Origin: Legionellales bacterium
Lineage (GTDB): Bacteria > Pseudomonadota > Gammaproteobacteria > UBA1113
Assembly: GCA_013043985.1 (NCBI GenBank)
Contig: JABEVJ010000324.1
Span: 1 to 32,443 of the forward strand
Length of the DNA: 32,443 nucleotides
Direction of reading: 5' to 3'
Positions 12,016 to 19,613 of the stretch are shown here, in pieces. Both the position numbers and the translations under genes were made by a program. How positions within the stretch are numbered: position 1 is the stretch's first letter; every line of letters begins with the position of its first letter. The notes under the pieces are model-generated. The model did not search any database and was not told the origin of the DNA. It saw only the letters and a list, made by a program, of their open reading frames with translations.

Positions 12016-12307
12016 TTTTACTTTCCATACCCCAAGTACAGTAAGTTATTTAGCGATTGTTTGTTCTCTGGCGATTGTTTCGACCAGTCCTACATTAATG
12101 GTTGAGCAAGATAGTCCAGTTCTTAGTTCATCTTATCAATGGGGGGGGGCACTATCTACATTTCAATCGCATTTGCAAGAAGAAACATACAATATTGAAA
12201 CCGTTTTGACAAACTTTTATTCTTTATTGCTTGAAAAACAAGAACCTTTAGGTGATGAATTTGCAAAAGTTCTTTATGAAAACTTGTGGGATTTGTACCA
12301 AAGTTAG
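12008..12307 (+). CDS. Small unknown protein with internal G9 tract
   Basis: 99-aa protein of unknown function. A weakly hydrophobic stretch lies at about residues 12-30 (VSYLAIVCSLAIVSTS), followed by an acidic, helical C-terminal part ending ENLWDLYQS. The hydrophobic stretch is short and has polar residues, so neither a signal peptide nor a membrane anchor is sure. It starts inside the end of the TIGR04255-like gene (ATGAATAA) and is followed 9 bases later by the third gene. A run of nine G at 12141-12149 lies in the reading frame after codon 44; gain or loss of one G would cut the protein short, so the gene may be switchable or slippage-prone. Confidence 0.6.
   Translation: MNNFTFHTPSTVSYLAIVCSLAIVSTSPTLMVEQDSPVLSSSYQWGGALSTFQSHLQEETYNIETVLTNFYSLLLEKQEPLGDEFAKVLYENLWDLYQS
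12141..12149. repeat. Homopolymeric G9 tract
   Basis: Nine consecutive G inside the 99-aa gene, read as TGG-GGG-GGG-GCA. It is the longest G run I noticed in an otherwise AT-rich window. Such tracts mutate by slipped-strand mispairing. Confidence 0.9.
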
Positions 12308-12316
12308 GAATTTTTT

Positions 12317-12919
12317 ATGGATTTCAATGAAGAAAATATTCAAAAATTGCTACCCCCTTATTTGACGCAAGACAAAAAAGAACACTTGGAAAAAGCGATA
12401 AAAAGTTTTCCAAATATAGAGTATTTTACACGTAATTATATGTCAGATATTTTACAGGGTGACATATGGAATTCACTGGAAGTACATGATGCGCAAAGTA
12501 GTCAAAAAAAACTAATAAAAGGTATTTTATTATCTAATAGTTGTGACATGGATAGAGCGAATAAGAGATATGCACCAATATTAATTACTTTTGCACCGAT
12601 AATAAAGTTGTCAGATTATTCAAATTTTTTAAAAAAATATGGACCTCTTGCAGAAAGGGTAGATGATAAGATTTGTGCGATTAGAAATCAGCATGTGTCA
12701 AATATATTTTATTTGCCAACACACCCAACTTTAGAAGAAGAGCACATTGCACTTCTGGATGATTTACATACAATAAAACTGGACTCCTTTGAAAAGGTCA
12801 AGGAAAGACAAAAACTTCTGACTTTAAGTCAAATAGGTTTTTATGTGTTCCTATTTAAGTTATCCGTACATTTTTGTCGGTTTCATGAGGGAATTGATAG
12901 ATATCCTTCTTATCTGTGA
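12317..12919 (+). CDS. Unknown 200-aa protein, third gene of the cassette
   Basis: Predicted soluble protein of 200 aa, start ATG at 12317 with AGGAA ahead. Visible conserved-looking blocks are LPPYLTQDKKEHLEKAIKSF, the central KGILLSNSCDMDRANKRYAP (residues about 68-87), and a C-terminal FYVFLFKLSVHFCRFHEGIDR rich in aromatic residues with Cys and His. I recall similar hypothetical proteins beside TIGR04255 genes but no assigned function. The gene is complete: the last motif lies just before the stop. Cys-Asp and Cys-Arg-Phe-His pairs might bind a metal or form an active site, which is speculation. It closes a three-gene operon. Confidence 0.6.
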   Translation: MDFNEENIQKLLPPYLTQDKKEHLEKAIKSFPNIEYFTRNYMSDILQGDIWNSLEVHDAQSSQKKLIKGILLSNSCDMDRANKRYAPILITFAPIIKLSDYSNFLKKYGPLAERVDDKICAIRNQHVSNIFYLPTHPTLEEEHIALLDDLHTIKLDSFEKVKERQKLLTLSQIGFYVFLFKLSVHFCRFHEGIDRYPSYL

Positions 12920-12940
12920 GGATCGAGAAAAAAGAGAAAA

Positions 12941-12975
12941 ATTAAAATCGACTCACCAAACTTTACCCCGCAGCA
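12941..12975 (-). pseudogene. Second remnant of a MazF/PemK-type toxin start
   Basis: On the minus strand from 12973 the sequence reads LRGKVW-stop-VDFN, the same toxin opening as at 10895-10928 but with an in-frame TGA. The DNA matches 10893-10927 at 30 of 35 bases in the same orientation. It lies just past the 3' end of the intact mazF and does not belong to that gene. Confidence 0.5.
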
Positions 12976-12998
12976 GATTTCAACTGCCGTTTTTAGGC

Positions 12999-13322
12999 TC
13001 ACGCAAACATGATATCCAAAATATTTAAAATATGAGATTGAAAGTCCTTATCCAGTACACCCAACCTCTGTATGAGACGAGAGCGATCAACTGCTCTTAG
13101 TTGATCAAGCGCAACTTGTCCTTTCTTATTTTTAAATTCAATAAGAGCCCTTGTGGGAAAATTTTCTCTAATTGTGCTACTCATCGGGGCGATGATAACT
13201 GTTTTTAAACGACTTAAATTCATAGAGTCGGGAGAGATTACGACAGCAGGGCGCGTCTCCTTAATTTCAGAACCAATGGTTGGGTCTAAGTTGACTAAAA
13301 AAACATCAAATTTTTTTAGCAT
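12999..13322 (-). CDS. mazF: MazF-family endoribonuclease toxin
   Basis: 107-aa toxin of the MazF/PemK type, which cleaves mRNA and slows growth when the antitoxin is lost. The opening KKFDVFLVNLDPTIGSEIKE and TRPAVVISPD hold the family's conserved arginine and nucleic-acid-binding loop; IIAPMSST and ALDQLRAVDRSRL follow, as in ChpB/MazF proteins. I chose the ATG at 13322, which overlaps the antitoxin stop by one base (TAATG) and matches the usual family start; ATGs at 13334 and 13328 would add two to four residues. The gene appears complete and is coupled to mazE. Confidence 0.9.
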   Translation of the reverse strand: MLKKFDVFLVNLDPTIGSEIKETRPAVVISPDSMNLSRLKTVIIAPMSSTIRENFPTRALIEFKNKKGQVALDQLRAVDRSRLIQRLGVLDKDFQSHILNILDIMFA

Positions 13323-13579
13323 TACCATGTCCATTCTTCCGTATCAAAGTCATTAGATATATCAAGGCACAGTGCTTCATTGTCGGAATCGGCAATGGCA
13401 TTAAACTTCTCCAACCAGCCTGCGTGCTGATTTTTGAGTGGGATTAACGTCAATACCCCTTTTTCATCAGTGCTAATTTCTAATTCTTCGCCGGGGATTA
13501 AATGAGCTTCTTTCATGATGATGGCAGGTATCCGTATTCCCACAGAATTGCCCCATTTGGTTAATATAACAGTAGACAT
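13322..13579 (-). CDS. mazE: MazE-family antitoxin (AbrB-type)
   Basis: 85-aa antitoxin. The N-terminal swapped-hairpin AbrB domain is plain: ILTKWGNSVGIRIPAIIMKE followed by LIPGEELEIS (residues about 4-35). The acidic C-terminal tail with Trp residues (DTEEWTW) is the type of segment that wraps and blocks MazF. It precedes mazF in a one-base overlapping pair and sits downstream of aroK on the same strand. Two palindromes just upstream (13595-13617) are likely its own operator. Confidence 0.88.
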   Translation of the reverse strand: MSTVILTKWGNSVGIRIPAIIMKEAHLIPGEELEISTDEKGVLTLIPLKNQHAGWLEKFNAIADSDNEALCLDISNDFDTEEWTW

Positions 13580-13594
13580 GATTATTACTCTTTA

Positions 13595-13617
13595 GTATAT
13601 ACAAAGTATAATTATAC
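13595..13617 (-). promoter_or_regulatory. Paired palindromes upstream of mazE, likely autoregulatory operator
   Basis: GTATATAC (13595-13602) and GTATAATTATAC (13606-13617) are both perfect palindromes, 16 to 38 bases before the mazE start. MazE-MazF complexes of this family repress their own promoters by binding such sites. The TA-rich sequences also provide -10-like boxes. Confidence 0.5.
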
Positions 13618-13674
13618 ATGATATATACCCAAGATACTTCAAAATCAACAAATACTCGACACACATGCGATTTT

Positions 13675-14202
13675 TTAATCCTGCACCTCAAACGCCACTT
13701 TCATAATATTATTTAATACACTCGTAATCGAGCGATCACCTGTTTCAATAATGATATCTGCCATCGAGCTATAAAGAGGCTCTCGCTCAGACATAATTTT
13801 TGAAAGTACTTCATCTCGATTCTCAACTTGGAGCAAAGGTCGTCGTTTATCATGGGTAAGTCGACGTAGCTGGTGTTCGACAGTAGTTTTTAAATAAATA
13901 ACGAGGCCATTGTTGATCAATAAGTGCCGATTATCTATATCGAGGATGGTGCCACCCCCTGTTGCAAGCACAATCTGAGATTTATTTGCAAGTTTTCTGA
14001 GTATTTTTTGTTCGCGCTTACGAAAACCCTCTTCTCCCTCAATCTCAAATATCCATGGAATATCAACGCCTGTAGCCTTTTCAATTTCTTTATCAATATC
14101 ATAAAACTTATAATGCAGTATATGAGCCAGCTTGACTCCAACGGTTGTTTTTCCGGCACCCATACCGCCAATTAGAAAGATTTTATCGGTTAAATGTTTC
14201 AT
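13675..14202 (-). CDS. aroK: Shikimate kinase
   Basis: 175-aa cytoplasmic kinase that phosphorylates shikimate in aromatic amino acid synthesis. The Walker A loop GGMGAGKTT is at residues 12-20, shikimate-binding DxD is D35-I-D37, FRKRE and the glycine-rich GGGT loop follow, and the lid has RRPLL. It follows pilQ, as in many gammaproteobacteria, but the usual next gene aroB is missing here and mazEF stands instead. The repeat at 14204-14347 ends one base before the ATG and its GAGG serves as the only visible ribosome-binding sequence. Confidence 0.95.
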   Translation of the reverse strand: MKHLTDKIFLIGGMGAGKTTVGVKLAHILHYKFYDIDKEIEKATGVDIPWIFEIEGEEGFRKREQKILRKLANKSQIVLATGGGTILDIDNRHLLINNGLVIYLKTTVEHQLRRLTHDKRRPLLQVENRDEVLSKIMSEREPLYSSMADIIIETGDRSITSVLNNIMKVAFEVQD

Positions 14203-14203
14203 C

Positions 14204-14347
14204 AGACCTCTTGCATAACTCTACTTCTGCTTCAAAGGACCTTGTCGCTCCGGTGCTCGAATCTTCATGTACTTGCGTGTACACTCCGGTTCTGCGCTCC
14301 GTGTGCTCCTCGTCCTCTTTTGCAGAAGCGAGTTATGCAAGAGGTCT
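14204..14347. repeat. 144-bp palindromic repeat between pilQ and aroK
   Basis: The ends are a perfect 18-base inverted repeat, AGACCTCTTGCATAACTC at 14204-14221 and its complement at 14330-14347. The imperfect match continues inwards to about 14240 and 14312 (TTCTGC...GGAC). The interior GTACTTGCGTGTACA also has dyad symmetry. It fills the whole gap between the pilQ stop and the aroK start. The last 15 bases recur at 17017-17031 in pilP. It is probably a non-autonomous mobile element; it has no coding capacity. Confidence 0.8.
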
Positions 14348-14348
14348 A

Positions 14349-16496
14349 TTATTCAACAGGGAGTTGAGTAATAATTTTTGGTGTAATAAAGATTAACAAC
14401 TCAGTTCGTGTACTTTGTTTATCTGTATTTCTAAATAAATAACCCAGAATCGGAATAGAGCCTAAAAACGGCACCCGATAAACGGTACTTGTTTCATTGT
14501 CCTCATAAATACCGCCCAGGACGATGGTTTCGCCATTGCCAACGAGAACATTCGTGACAATTTCGCGGGTATCAATAGCGGGTACCCCTGCTACATTGAG
14601 CGTGGGGTTAACTTTATCTTGAGTAACCTTAATTGCCATGATAATTTTATTATCAGGCGTGATTTGGGGGGTAACACGAAGACTCAGAACGGCGTTCTGG
14701 AACTGAACTGACGTTGCACCGCTCGAAGTTGCTTGTTGATAGGGAATTTCAGTACCTTGTTGAATTAATGCTGGATGCTGATTTGCGGTGACCAGACGCG
14801 GGCTTGATATAAGCTCACCGCCACCCTCACTTTCAATAGCAGATAACTCCAGATCGAGCATATAACCATCACCAAGTTCTGCCAGCGCAACGCCAACACT
14901 GGGTGACTGAACAGACGCGTTTGTTTGTAGTGCAGCATTAAAATCAACATTGAGCCGTTGGTTTAGGGGCACAGCGGAAACGGGATTAACAACCGCGGTT
15001 TGCTCATTGATAAGCATTTGATTGGCACCTGTGATTGTTCCTGAAACATGTGTAGGTTTGGTCAGGCCCCAGCGAATGCCCAAATCTTGCTCAAAAGCGG
15101 TATCGACGTTGACAATACGAGCCTCAATCATGACTTGCTGAACAGGTATATCGAGTTTGGTAATCAAGTTTTGTACATTAATAAGACTTGTTGGCGTATC
15201 TTGCACAATAACGGTGTTGGTTCGTTGATCGTATGTAGCATTCCCTCTGCTTGACAGTATTGAGCTGGTTTGATCCTTGAGTAGAGCTGCGACATCACTG
15301 GCTTTGGCATAGTTCAACCGAATATATTGGTTTTGTAACGGCTCTAAAGTTTGTACAGCCAATTGTGCTGCTAGGGTTTGTTTTTCCTGTATTGCCAGAT
15401 CAGTCATAGGCTCAACCATAATGACATTTCCCACTTGTTTTTTGCCTAGACCGCTGGATTTAAGAATAATATCAAGTGCTTCATCCCAAGGAATGTTATT
15501 GAGACGCAGGGTAATATTTCCTTTGACAGAATCAACGGCAACGATATTAATACTCGTAAAACTGGCTAAAATTTCAAGCACAGAGCGAATGGGAATGTCC
15601 TGAAAATTCAGTGAAATGGGTTTTCCTGTATAGGTAACTCGTTCTTGCGCCAGGGCTTTTTTTCCAGATAAAAGAGGATTAACACTAATCACAAACTGTT
15701 TGTTGACCTGGTAGGCCAATTGTTCAAATTCTCCTGCACCTTGAATTTGAATGGTGGTTTGATTGCCTTGGGTTTGAGTGGTAATCATTTTGACAGGTGT
15801 GGCAAAATCTGTGACATCCAATCTGCGTTGTAATGTTCCTGGTGCTCGGGTTCCAGGCAAGGTAGCCGTAATAGTATTACTTTGTTGGCTCACATTGACT
15901 ACGGTGTTTGCATCGGATAAATCAATCAATACATCACCGCCACCACTGTTATTACGTTTAAAATCAATATTTTTTATGTAATGTGATGCAGATGCCCCGG
16001 AAACATAAGCTTTGGCCGATACTGGGATAGAAATGGACGCAATCTTGTTTTGTAAGCCAAGGTTATTGGAGCTTGTCAACGTGAGCATAACTTTGCTGCC
16101 TTGTGTGTTGACTTGATAGGTGACAGGCTGCCGTAAATCAAAGATGAGGCGTGTACGTCCATTGGCACTGATGCTGTTTAAAGAAGTAACAACCCCTTGA
16201 TCTACATTTGAGTTGGAATTGACTATGCTTCTGTCAACATCAAAAAAATCAAGGATAACGCGGGCTGGTTGCTCGGTGGTAAAGCTTTTTGGGGTGGCTA
16301 TTGTGCCGGAAAACTGCAAGCTTATCTGCAGTTCAGTGTTTGAGATGCGTTGATAATCTACTTTGGTCAGTGTTGCTGCTGATGCGAGCAAGCAATAGCA
16401 TAAGGTTGCCAAAAAGACCGCGATGGAGATAATTACTCTTATACTCTTCGCGCTTGCTCCTAGCCCAAAATCCAATCGCTGTGAGTATGTATTCAT
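14349..16496 (-). CDS. pilQ: Type IV pilus secretin PilQ
   Basis: 715-aa outer-membrane secretin through which type IV pili (or DNA for uptake) pass. From the N-terminus: signal peptide 1-40 (hydrophobic IISIAVFLATLCYCLLASA), two AMIN domains (about 42-145 and 170-275) that bind peptidoglycan, a short N-terminal secretin domain (about 292-365, ISLNFQDIPIRSVLEILASF), the N1/NolW part (about 390-450), and the secretin core to the end with VPFLGSIPILGYLFR. The ATG at 16496 overlaps the pilP stop as ATGA; an upstream frame of 20 codons inside pilP is not credible as the start. The length is typical. Last pil gene of the pilMNOPQ operon. Confidence 0.96.
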   Translation of the reverse strand: MNTYSQRLDFGLGASAKSIRVIISIAVFLATLCYCLLASAATLTKVDYQRISNTELQISLQFSGTIATPKSFTTEQPARVILDFFDVDRSIVNSNSNVDQGVVTSLNSISANGRTRLIFDLRQPVTYQVNTQGSKVMLTLTSSNNLGLQNKIASISIPVSAKAYVSGASASHYIKNIDFKRNNSGGGDVLIDLSDANTVVNVSQQSNTITATLPGTRAPGTLQRRLDVTDFATPVKMITTQTQGNQTTIQIQGAGEFEQLAYQVNKQFVISVNPLLSGKKALAQERVTYTGKPISLNFQDIPIRSVLEILASFTSINIVAVDSVKGNITLRLNNIPWDEALDIILKSSGLGKKQVGNVIMVEPMTDLAIQEKQTLAAQLAVQTLEPLQNQYIRLNYAKASDVAALLKDQTSSILSSRGNATYDQRTNTVIVQDTPTSLINVQNLITKLDIPVQQVMIEARIVNVDTAFEQDLGIRWGLTKPTHVSGTITGANQMLINEQTAVVNPVSAVPLNQRLNVDFNAALQTNASVQSPSVGVALAELGDGYMLDLELSAIESEGGGELISSPRLVTANQHPALIQQGTEIPYQQATSSGATSVQFQNAVLSLRVTPQITPDNKIIMAIKVTQDKVNPTLNVAGVPAIDTREIVTNVLVGNGETIVLGGIYEDNETSTVYRVPFLGSIPILGYLFRNTDKQSTRTELLIFITPKIITQLPVE

Positions 16497-17041
16497 GGAG
16501 AGTTTTCCTGTTGACCGCTGATCGTGATAGGTAAATTTTGCGTATGCACAAGCCAACCACCTAATCCATCTGATAAAGTTTCTTGTACAGTTATTTTTTC
16601 AGGCGTAATGCTCGTCACTTTGCCATAATTCTGCCCGATATATTGACCAACTTCAATGGTATAGATAGCGCCATCAGGTGCACTGATTAAAGCCCAGACT
16701 TTACTTTTTTCTGACATGGTACCAACCATATGTAATTGACTTAAGGCAAAAGCTTCCAAAGGTCCTCTAGTATGCGCCATATTAGGTTTTAACCAGTTAT
16801 TATTGACAACGGGTGAAAAGGGGTTGCGTTTCAGAGCGGGCATGGTCTGAGGAAGTTGCGGTGTTGAAAAAATAGGCAGCGGTTTAATGGGTTCGCCTTT
16901 CAGTTGCTCGACTGAAGCAACAAATTGTTCAGCATGTTGCATTTTGTCGCTTTCGTTGCTGCATCCAAGAAGAGTAAGGCATATTAAAGCGACAAGCCCC
17001 CTTCTTAAGCGGTATAGACCTCTTGCATAATGGAAACTCAT
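16493..17041 (-). CDS. pilP: Type IV pilus assembly lipoprotein PilP
   Basis: 182-aa inner-membrane lipoprotein linking the PilNO complex to the PilQ secretin. The lipobox is LTLLGC with lipidated C27, and the C-terminal beta-domain (about 100-175) has the PilP pattern LEAFALSQLHMVGTM, YTIEVGQYIGQNYGKV and ITVQETL. The ATG at 17041 overlaps the pilO stop as ATGA. Codons 4-9 come from the 15-base repeat TTATGCAAGAGGTCT, shared with the palindromic element downstream of pilQ, so the signal peptide's charged N-region looks partly built from an inserted repeat end. No other in-frame start precedes the lipobox. Confidence 0.93.
   Translation of the reverse strand: MSFHYARGLYRLRRGLVALICLTLLGCSNESDKMQHAEQFVASVEQLKGEPIKPLPIFSTPQLPQTMPALKRNPFSPVVNNNWLKPNMAHTRGPLEAFALSQLHMVGTMSEKSKVWALISAPDGAIYTIEVGQYIGQNYGKVTSITPEKITVQETLSDGLGGWLVHTQNLPITISGQQENSP
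17017..17031. repeat. Repeat fragment AGACCTCTTGCATAA inside pilP
   Basis: Exact match to the terminal 15 bases of the 144-bp repeat at 14204-14347. It lies in the first codons of pilP. Only one end of the element is present here. Confidence 0.75.
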
Positions 17042-17688
17042 AAGGGTTTTCCGCCTTTTGCAATCTTTTTATTGGGCTTCTTGTTGTTTTGTTTGTAGGT
17101 GACAGCAGTTAACTCCATGACCAGCAGATCATTCACAGTGGCATTTGCTGGCGTTGCATTAGCCGGAAGATTGGACATATCAACACGGTTGATTGAAAAA
17201 GTATCAATAGTAACGATATGCGGTATTTTTGCAAGTGAAGTAATAAACTCAGTCAGTTGCGCGTAAGTTCCAGTGACTGAAATCTGGATTGGTAACTCAC
17301 TGTAGTAGGGATGGTCTAATTCGGGTTGGGGTTTAATGAAGTTGAATTCCAGACCTGATTGGGTTCCTACTTTTGATATATCACCAATTAATTGAGGTAC
17401 GTCCAATTGACTGGGTAAGGCATGCAGAATGGTTTTAATTTCAGTTTTGAGTGTTTCCACCTGTTGTGAATAGGCTCTGCGATTGACAACCTGACTATAT
17501 TTAACCTGGAAACTGCTGCGCAAATCTTGTTCTGATGCGGTAGCCGCGGCAATTTTAGCTCGCATGGGCTTAACATCAAAGGTGAAAAAAAGCACAAAAA
17601 TAATAGCACAGACAAAGCCAATTACTAACAATCGGGCGGTAAATGGCCACGAGCCAATATTGTCCATGGTCAGTTCATTCATATTCAT
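17038..17688 (-). CDS. pilO: Type IV pilus inner-membrane protein PilO
   Basis: 216-aa bitopic protein forming a heterodimer with PilN in the alignment complex. One membrane helix (about 19-41, ARLLVIGFVCAIIFVLFFTF), then a coiled coil to about residue 90 and a periplasmic ferredoxin-like domain with IQISVTGTYAQLTEFITSLA. The basic tail KKPNKKIAKGGK is longer than usual and of unknown meaning. It overlaps both neighbours by four bases (ATGA), so it is translated as part of one coupled operon. Confidence 0.93.
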   Translation of the reverse strand: MNMNELTMDNIGSWPFTARLLVIGFVCAIIFVLFFTFDVKPMRAKIAAATASEQDLRSSFQVKYSQVVNRRAYSQQVETLKTEIKTILHALPSQLDVPQLIGDISKVGTQSGLEFNFIKPQPELDHPYYSELPIQISVTGTYAQLTEFITSLAKIPHIVTIDTFSINRVDMSNLPANATPANATVNDLLVMELTAVTYKQNNKKPNKKIAKGGKPL

Positions 17689-18365
17689 CCGGTTATCTTC
17701 CTGTTGGTGTTTGTTGGGGAAGCAGCAGAGGCGGGTTGCGTTGCTGGCACTGAGGAAGATGATGACGTCGAAGCGGGTGATGGCGAGGCGGTATTGTATG
17801 GTGCAGTTTCATTCATTTCCAATTCAAAACCTTGGGAATATACTTCATCGAGAATACTGCTCGTGGTTTGTGAATTATTGGTATTGTCTTGTATCTCTGT
17901 TAGAACGGGATCTGAAAACGATGGAGAAGTATCGATATTTTGCATTAACTGAGATACTTGCTGATTTGAGCGAGCCTTTCCGGTTACCGTAATCAGATTG
18001 TGATCTTTTTTAATTGAGGTGATATAAATGCCATTTGGCAAAATATTGGCAAAATTATGGAACATAGACACTAAAAGTACACGACTTGTTTCCAGGGCTT
18101 GAATAATTTCGAGACGTCGCAACAAGTCATTTTTTTGTTGTTTTATGACAGTGACCTCCGCAATCTGCAGATCGACTACGGCAATTTGTTGCGAGAAATA
18201 ATCATTGACGGCAAGTTGTTTGGACAATTGGCGTGCAATGAATGTATGGATGATAAGACAAATAAAGATACACAAAACAATGGCGACTGACAATAAAAAA
18301 ACAAATTCGCGTTGTCTTTCTTTTTCTCTGAGTGTACGCCAAGGCAGTAGATTGATATTAATCAT
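17685..18365 (-). CDS. pilN: Type IV pilus inner-membrane protein PilN
   Basis: 226-aa bitopic protein. It begins with the short cytoplasmic motif MININLLPWR, known to dock into PilM; a membrane helix (about 20-42) and a coiled coil and periplasmic domain follow. An unusual Ser/Pro/Ala-rich tail covers about the last 40 residues. The ATG at 18365 overlaps pilM by 8 bases and places the PilM-binding motif at the very N-terminus; the longer frame upstream lies in pilM and is not used. Confidence 0.94.
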   Translation of the reverse strand: MININLLPWRTLREKERQREFVFLLSVAIVLCIFICLIIHTFIARQLSKQLAVNDYFSQQIAVVDLQIAEVTVIKQQKNDLLRRLEIIQALETSRVLLVSMFHNFANILPNGIYITSIKKDHNLITVTGKARSNQQVSQLMQNIDTSPSFSDPVLTEIQDNTNNSQTTSSILDEVYSQGFELEMNETAPYNTASPSPASTSSSSSVPATQPASAASPTNTNRKITG

Positions 18366-19437
18366 GCTCAAAACTCCGAAGGGCCAAGCCACAACAAGTG
18401 AGAAGAGAGGAACTGTCAGCAGTGATTGCTGCAACATTGATTTTGGGGTTAATAGACATATCACTCAGCGGATTAGCGATATTACAGGTGGTTGATAAGC
18501 GCTCCTGAATAAGTGTGCTGACTCCTGGTACCATAGCACCACCTCCAGCCAATAGAATATGATCAACTTCAGTGAAACGACTCGCTGAAAAAAATAATTG
18601 TAATGAACGACGAATGAGGGGGATCAATGATTCGCGAAATGGCGTCAGGATTTCTGGCCCATAATCATCTGCAAATTGTCCCTGTTTTTTCAGAAAGCCA
18701 GCCTGTTCATAAGTGAGACCGTAGCGCCTTTGAATCGTCTCAGTGAGCTGGCGGCCGCCAAATAGCTCATCACGACTATAAATAATCTTTAAATCATGTA
18801 ATACCGTGATCGTGGTGAAAACCGAACCGATATCAACTACCGCAATCGTTCGATTTATGCCTTTATCAGGAAGTTGATCAGCAATGAGACTGCAAATGCG
18901 TTGAATCGCGTAGGATTCAACATCGATAATCTGGGGCGTTAATCCGGCCTGGCGAATGGCCTCAGCACGAGACTCAACATGTTCCGTACGCGCGGCAACC
19001 ACGAGAACATCGAGTTTACTGGAGTCTTTCTCATTGAGTCCCAAGACGGCAAAGTCCAGGGAAACTTCTTCCAGAGGATAGGGAACATAGCGACCTGCTT
19101 CAAGCTGTATATGTTCCGGCAGGTCTGACTCGTTGATGCTGGCATCAACCTGCAAAGTTTTTGTAATGATGGCTGAGGTGGGAACCGCAGCAGCAACAGC
19201 TTTAAGGGTCGATTCTGAGCGTGCATAAGCGAGCTCAATAGATTCCGCCAGTGCAACGATGTCTTTCACATCGTTTTCAATGATGGCATGAGGAGGAATA
19301 GAGGCAACGGCATAGCTTTGCACACGATAGCGGTGATTGTGTGCACTGAGCTCCACGAGCTTCACGGCAGTTGAGCTGATGTCCATGCCCAATACCCGAG
19401 GTGATTTGCGACTAAAATAGGGAATTTTAAAATCCAT
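18358..19437 (-). CDS. pilM: Type IV pilus actin-like ATPase PilM
   Basis: 359-aa cytoplasmic actin-like protein that binds nucleotide and the PilN N-terminus. The phosphate-1 motif is VLGMDISSTAVKLVEL near residue 15-30, the second is TIAVVDIGSVFTTITVL (about 193-209), and the adenosine motif is ILLAGGGAMVPGV (about 293-305). AGGA precedes the ATG at 19437. First gene of pilMNOPQ-aroK and divergent from mrcA, the classic gammaproteobacterial arrangement. Confidence 0.95.
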   Translation of the reverse strand: MDFKIPYFSRKSPRVLGMDISSTAVKLVELSAHNHRYRVQSYAVASIPPHAIIENDVKDIVALAESIELAYARSESTLKAVAAAVPTSAIITKTLQVDASINESDLPEHIQLEAGRYVPYPLEEVSLDFAVLGLNEKDSSKLDVLVVAARTEHVESRAEAIRQAGLTPQIIDVESYAIQRICSLIADQLPDKGINRTIAVVDIGSVFTTITVLHDLKIIYSRDELFGGRQLTETIQRRYGLTYEQAGFLKKQGQFADDYGPEILTPFRESLIPLIRRSLQLFFSASRFTEVDHILLAGGGAMVPGVSTLIQERLSTTCNIANPLSDMSINPKINVAAITADSSSLLTCCGLALRSFEHD

Positions 19438-19460
19438 TCGTCCTATGGTTCCTTATTTAT

Positions 19461-19490
19461 GGATGAGTTCCCGCCTTCGCGAGAATGACA
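19461..19490. repeat. Small hairpin repeat, CCCGCCTTCGCGAGAATGAC type
   Basis: TTCCCGC and GCGAGAA pair with one mismatch around CTTC. The whole reads like one half of the common bacterial repeat GTCATTCCCGCGAAGGCGGGAATCCAT. It lies in the pilM-mrcA divergent region, in the pilM leader. Confidence 0.4.
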
Positions 19491-19548
19491 AAGAGAAAAT
19501 GTCCTGCGTCAAGTAAAGATTTCCTTATTATGCCAGAAGCGAAATGTT

Positions 19549-19577
19549 TTACAAAGTTGTTATTAGCTTGTTATACT
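19549..19577 (+). promoter_or_regulatory. Likely promoter of mrcA
   Basis: TTACAA (19549-19554) and TATACT (19572-19577) are 17 bases apart, 36 bases before the mrcA ATG. Good consensus match; untested. Confidence 0.5.
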
Positions 19578-19613
19578 CGCAATTCTATAACTTGAGTCAA
19601 TTTTTGAAACATA

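Noticed and set aside
12843-13028. 61-codon frame overlapping the third cassette gene, considered as a frameshifted C-terminus
   Set aside because: The 200-aa frame already ends with a motif-rich segment just before its stop, and the other frame adds only sequence from the toxin remnant.
14204-14347. tRNA or small structured RNA in the pilQ-aroK gap
   Set aside because: The strong folding comes from simple inverted ends; there is no cloverleaf, anticodon arm or CCA-type end.
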